64,000 nt of DNA from JACCYI01 sp963828075 (GTDB taxonomy: Bacteria; Actinomycetota; Thermoleophilia; Solirubrobacterales; Solirubrobacteraceae). The notes below the pieces were generated by a model that had not been told where the DNA came from, ran no database searches, and worked only from the letters and a program-made list of their open reading frames with translations. Positions 62,286 to 64,000 of this stretch are shown here, piece after piece (position 1 is the stretch's first letter; each line of letters begins with the position of its first letter). Both the position numbers and the translations under genes were made by a program. The DNA lies in NCBI GenBank assembly GCA_963828075.1, contig CAWHDH010000021.1, positions 3,224,001 through 3,288,000 on the forward strand. Direction: 5' to 3'.

Positions 62286-63296
62286 ATGTCAACTCGGGCC
62301 GGCTCGGGACATGAACGGGTCGTGAGCCAATCCGATCGCGCCCGGTTCGCGAGCCCGATCGTGAGGCCCTGCGGCTCGGGCCTGACCCTCGCCGACGGAG
62401 CGCGGGTCGCTCGCGACCTCGACCCCACTGCGCCCGAGGCGCTTCTGCACGCGCTGACGGCGGTGCCCCGGCGGCCGCAGAAGCGTCGTCGCCCGCGCGC
62501 GACCCGCCTGCTGCTACCCCTGGCCGCTGCCGCGGCGGTGACCGGCGCCGCCGTACTGGAGCCCGGCGGCTCGACCGATCTCGCCGCCAAGGCCTACGCG
62601 CAGACCGCGCCCCCGCCGGCGCAGATCCTGTACGTCCGCACCACGATGCGCGAGACGATCGACACCCCGGCGCACCACGACGTCAATACCTCGACCACCG
62701 AGGTGTGGGAGCGCGGCGGCGTCTCGCACTCGATCCTCCGGTACGGCCCCGGCCTGCGTCACCGGACGGACGAGTGGCTCGCCGCCGACGGCACGCTGCG
62801 GCTGCGTTCCGACGTCAGCGGCGAGGAGACGACGCGCCGCCAGGACGGCCAGGAGCAGCGCGAGTACATCGACCGCAAGGCGCCGGGATTCGTGGCCACC
62901 TTCCGCCGCGACTACGAGCGCGGCCGCCTCGACGCGCGGGGCGACGCCAGGTTCGCCGGGCGCCCGGCCCGCCGCTACGTCGTGACGACGGAGGGCGACC
63001 GGCAGGAGTCCTACCTCGACGCCGAGAGCGGCGCCCCGCTCGGCTCCAAGCACACGGTCACGCTCTCCGAGGTGCGCATCGGCCCGGACCGCAAGCCGCT
63101 GCCCGAGCCCGGCAAGCGGTCCGGCACGGCCTCGTACGTGACGACCGTCGAGGCGCTCGACCACCTGCCGCCGACGCCGGCGAACCTGGCGAAGCTCGGC
63201 GGCTGTCGCCGATCAGCCACAGTTCCAGGTGCGCGATGCACCTGGAACTCCTCATCCTCGGACTGCTCGTCGTCGTCGCCGGCCTGGCCGCCGTAG
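62286..63296 (+). CDS. Hypothetical membrane-anchored protein
   Basis: About 336 residues, start uncertain (GTG 62256 and GTG 62322 are alternatives). A basic cytoplasmic stretch (PRRPQKRRRPRATR) precedes one membrane segment (LLLPLAAAAAVTGAAVL). The exterior part has LYVRTTMRETIDTPAHHDVN, VWERGGVSHSILRYGPG and RRYVVTTEGDRQESYLDAES, a beta-rich domain resembling outer-leaflet sensor or RseB-like folds, which is a suggestion only. The last 40 residues overlap the antiporter start and look less natural, so the end may be affected by a small sequence error. Confidence 0.65.
   Translation: MSTRAGSGHERVVSQSDRARFASPIVRPCGSGLTLADGARVARDLDPTAPEALLHALTAVPRRPQKRRRPRATRLLLPLAAAAAVTGAAVLEPGGSTDLAAKAYAQTAPPPAQILYVRTTMRETIDTPAHHDVNTSTTEVWERGGVSHSILRYGPGLRHRTDEWLAADGTLRLRSDVSGEETTRRQDGQEQREYIDRKAPGFVATFRRDYERGRLDARGDARFAGRPARRYVVTTEGDRQESYLDAESGAPLGSKHTVTLSEVRIGPDRKPLPEPGKRSGTASYVTTVEALDHLPPTPANLAKLGGCRRSATVPGARCTWNSSSSDCSSSSPAWPP
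63221..63249 (+). promoter_or_regulatory. Perfect 12-bp inverted repeat over the antiporter start codon
   Basis: AGTTCCAGGTGC (63221-63232), loop GCGAT, GCACCTGGAACT (63238-63249). The ATG at 63236-63238 sits in the loop and first stem pair. A translational control hairpin or a DNA operator are both possible. Confidence 0.6.
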
Positions 63297-64000
63297 CCCG
63301 CGCGATCGACGTGCCGTACCCGATCCTGCTGGTGATCGGCGGCCTCGGGCTCGGCTATCTGCCCGGCGTCCCCGACGTCGCGCTGGACCCGGACATCGTC
63401 CTGCTGATCTTCCTGCCCCCGCTGCTTTACGCGGCCGCCTTCTTCAACAACCCGCGCGAGCTGGCGCGCAACGCCCGCCCGATCGGGCTGCTGGCGATCG
63501 GCCTGGTGGTCGCGACGACCGCGGGGGTGGCGGTGGTCGGCCACGTCGTGGTCGGCCTCGACTGGCCGCTGGCGTTCGTGCTCGGCGCGATCGTCTCGCC
63601 GACCGACGTGGTGGCCCCCGCCGCGATCGTCCGGCGCCTCGGCGTCCCGCGACGCCTGGTCACGATCATCGAGGGCGAGAACCTCACCAACGACTGGACC
63701 GCGCTGACGTTCTACAAATTCGCGGTGGCGGCGGTCGCGAGCGGGACGTTCTCGCTCGCCGAGGCCGCGCCGAAGTTCCTGCTGACCGGGCTCGGCGGCA
63801 TCGCGGTGGGCCTCCTGACGGGGTGGCTGCTGCGCGAGCTGAGGCGCCGGATCGACGACGCGCCGACCGAGATCACCATCTCGCTGTTCACGGGCTACGC
63901 GGCCTACCTGCCCGCCGAGGAGCTCGGCCTGTCCGGCGTGATGGCGACCGTGACCGTCGGCCTCTACATGGGCTGGTACGCGTCCGAGCTGACGACGGCG
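63236..64000 (+). CDS. Na+/H+ antiporter, CPA1 family (runs off window)
   Basis: The first 255 residues of a membrane protein: MHLELLILGLLVVVAGLAAV, IDVPYPILLVIGGLGLGYLP, VLLIFLPPLLYAAAFFNNPR, then the CPA1 signature SPTDVVAPAAIVRRLGVPRR and IIEGENLTNDWTALTFYKFA, which carries the Asn-Asp ion-binding pair in place of the usual ND/ESLxND. At least seven membrane segments are present. It continues past the edge. Exchanges Na+ or K+ for protons. Confidence 0.92.
   Translation, partial: MHLELLILGLLVVVAGLAAVARAIDVPYPILLVIGGLGLGYLPGVPDVALDPDIVLLIFLPPLLYAAAFFNNPRELARNARPIGLLAIGLVVATTAGVAVVGHVVVGLDWPLAFVLGAIVSPTDVVAPAAIVRRLGVPRRLVTIIEGENLTNDWTALTFYKFAVAAVASGTFSLAEAAPKFLLTGLGGIAVGLLTGWLLRELRRRIDDAPTEITISLFTGYAAYLPAEELGLSGVMATVTVGLYMGWYASELTTA

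Overview
The window is very GC-rich, gene-dense bacterial DNA. It fits a member of the Actinomycetota, most likely Thermoleophilia/Solirubrobacterales. The support is inferential: two secreted proteins with RTX-type Ca-binding repeats and a basic C-terminal domain, an F420-type luciferase-like oxidoreductase, a MalT/BTAD regulator, an actinobacterial biotin synthase auxiliary protein, and many start codons that lie directly behind a -10 box. No phage, insertion sequence, rRNA, tRNA or CRISPR array was seen. It looks like ordinary chromosome with two families of intergenic structured repeats.

Layout. 1-9.3 kb: start of a sigma factor gene (edge), ArfB-like release factor, RTX protein 1, GH15 enzyme, SHOCT protein, TolB-like propeller, F420-type oxidoreductase, lysyl oxidase-like protein and a hypothetical. 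9.3-23.7 kb: DUF4395 protein coupled to an AceE-like E1 and a hydrolase; NUDIX-epimerase pair divergent from rubredoxin; DUF1707 protein; membrane spermidine-synthase-like protein; NAD-dependent DNA ligase; SDR; murein endopeptidase-epimerase pair; biotinyl carrier and enoyl-CoA hydratase; AlkZ-like glycosylase. 23.7-28.1 kb: biotin operon bioA-bioD-bioB-bsaP-bioF, every junction a 4-base stop/start overlap. 28.1-32.6 kb: sulfate assimilation genes sir-cysH-cysD-cysN. 32.6-42 kb: MalT/BTAD regulator divergent from RTX protein 2; VOC protein; a coupled operon of NTF2-like protein, acylphosphatase-LigD phosphoesterase fusion and a broken serine hydrolase; zinc MDR dehydrogenase; VOC protein. 42-44 kb: sparse region with both repeat families and plsC. 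44-50.2 kb: Eis-like acetyltransferase, metallo-beta-lactamase-fold protein, degenerate SDR, and a five-gene run methyltransferase - type III PKS - SDR - GNAT - cupin. 50.2-64 kb: methyltransferase, HD-GYP/LuxR regulator, propeller-phosphoesterase, HerA-like ATPase coupled to an acyl-CoA dehydrogenase, GH39-like hydrolase, methyltransferase, second acyl-CoA dehydrogenase, a membrane-anchored hypothetical, and the start of a Na+/H+ antiporter (edge).

Most notable. (1) A 148-149 base element occurs twice (21485-21633 and, inverted, 42306-42453) with equal length, several compensatory base-pair changes, and G-U pairs that favour one strand. This suggests a structured RNA family. (2) A second family of G5/C5 hairpins occurs singly and as a four-hairpin array (2317-2423; 43480-43723). 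(3) A TAnnnT -10 box sits 5-9 bases before about 18 start codons, suggesting leaderless transcription. (4) An acylphosphatase is fused to a complete LigD-type 3'-phosphoesterase. (5) Several enzyme-fold proteins have lost catalytic residues.
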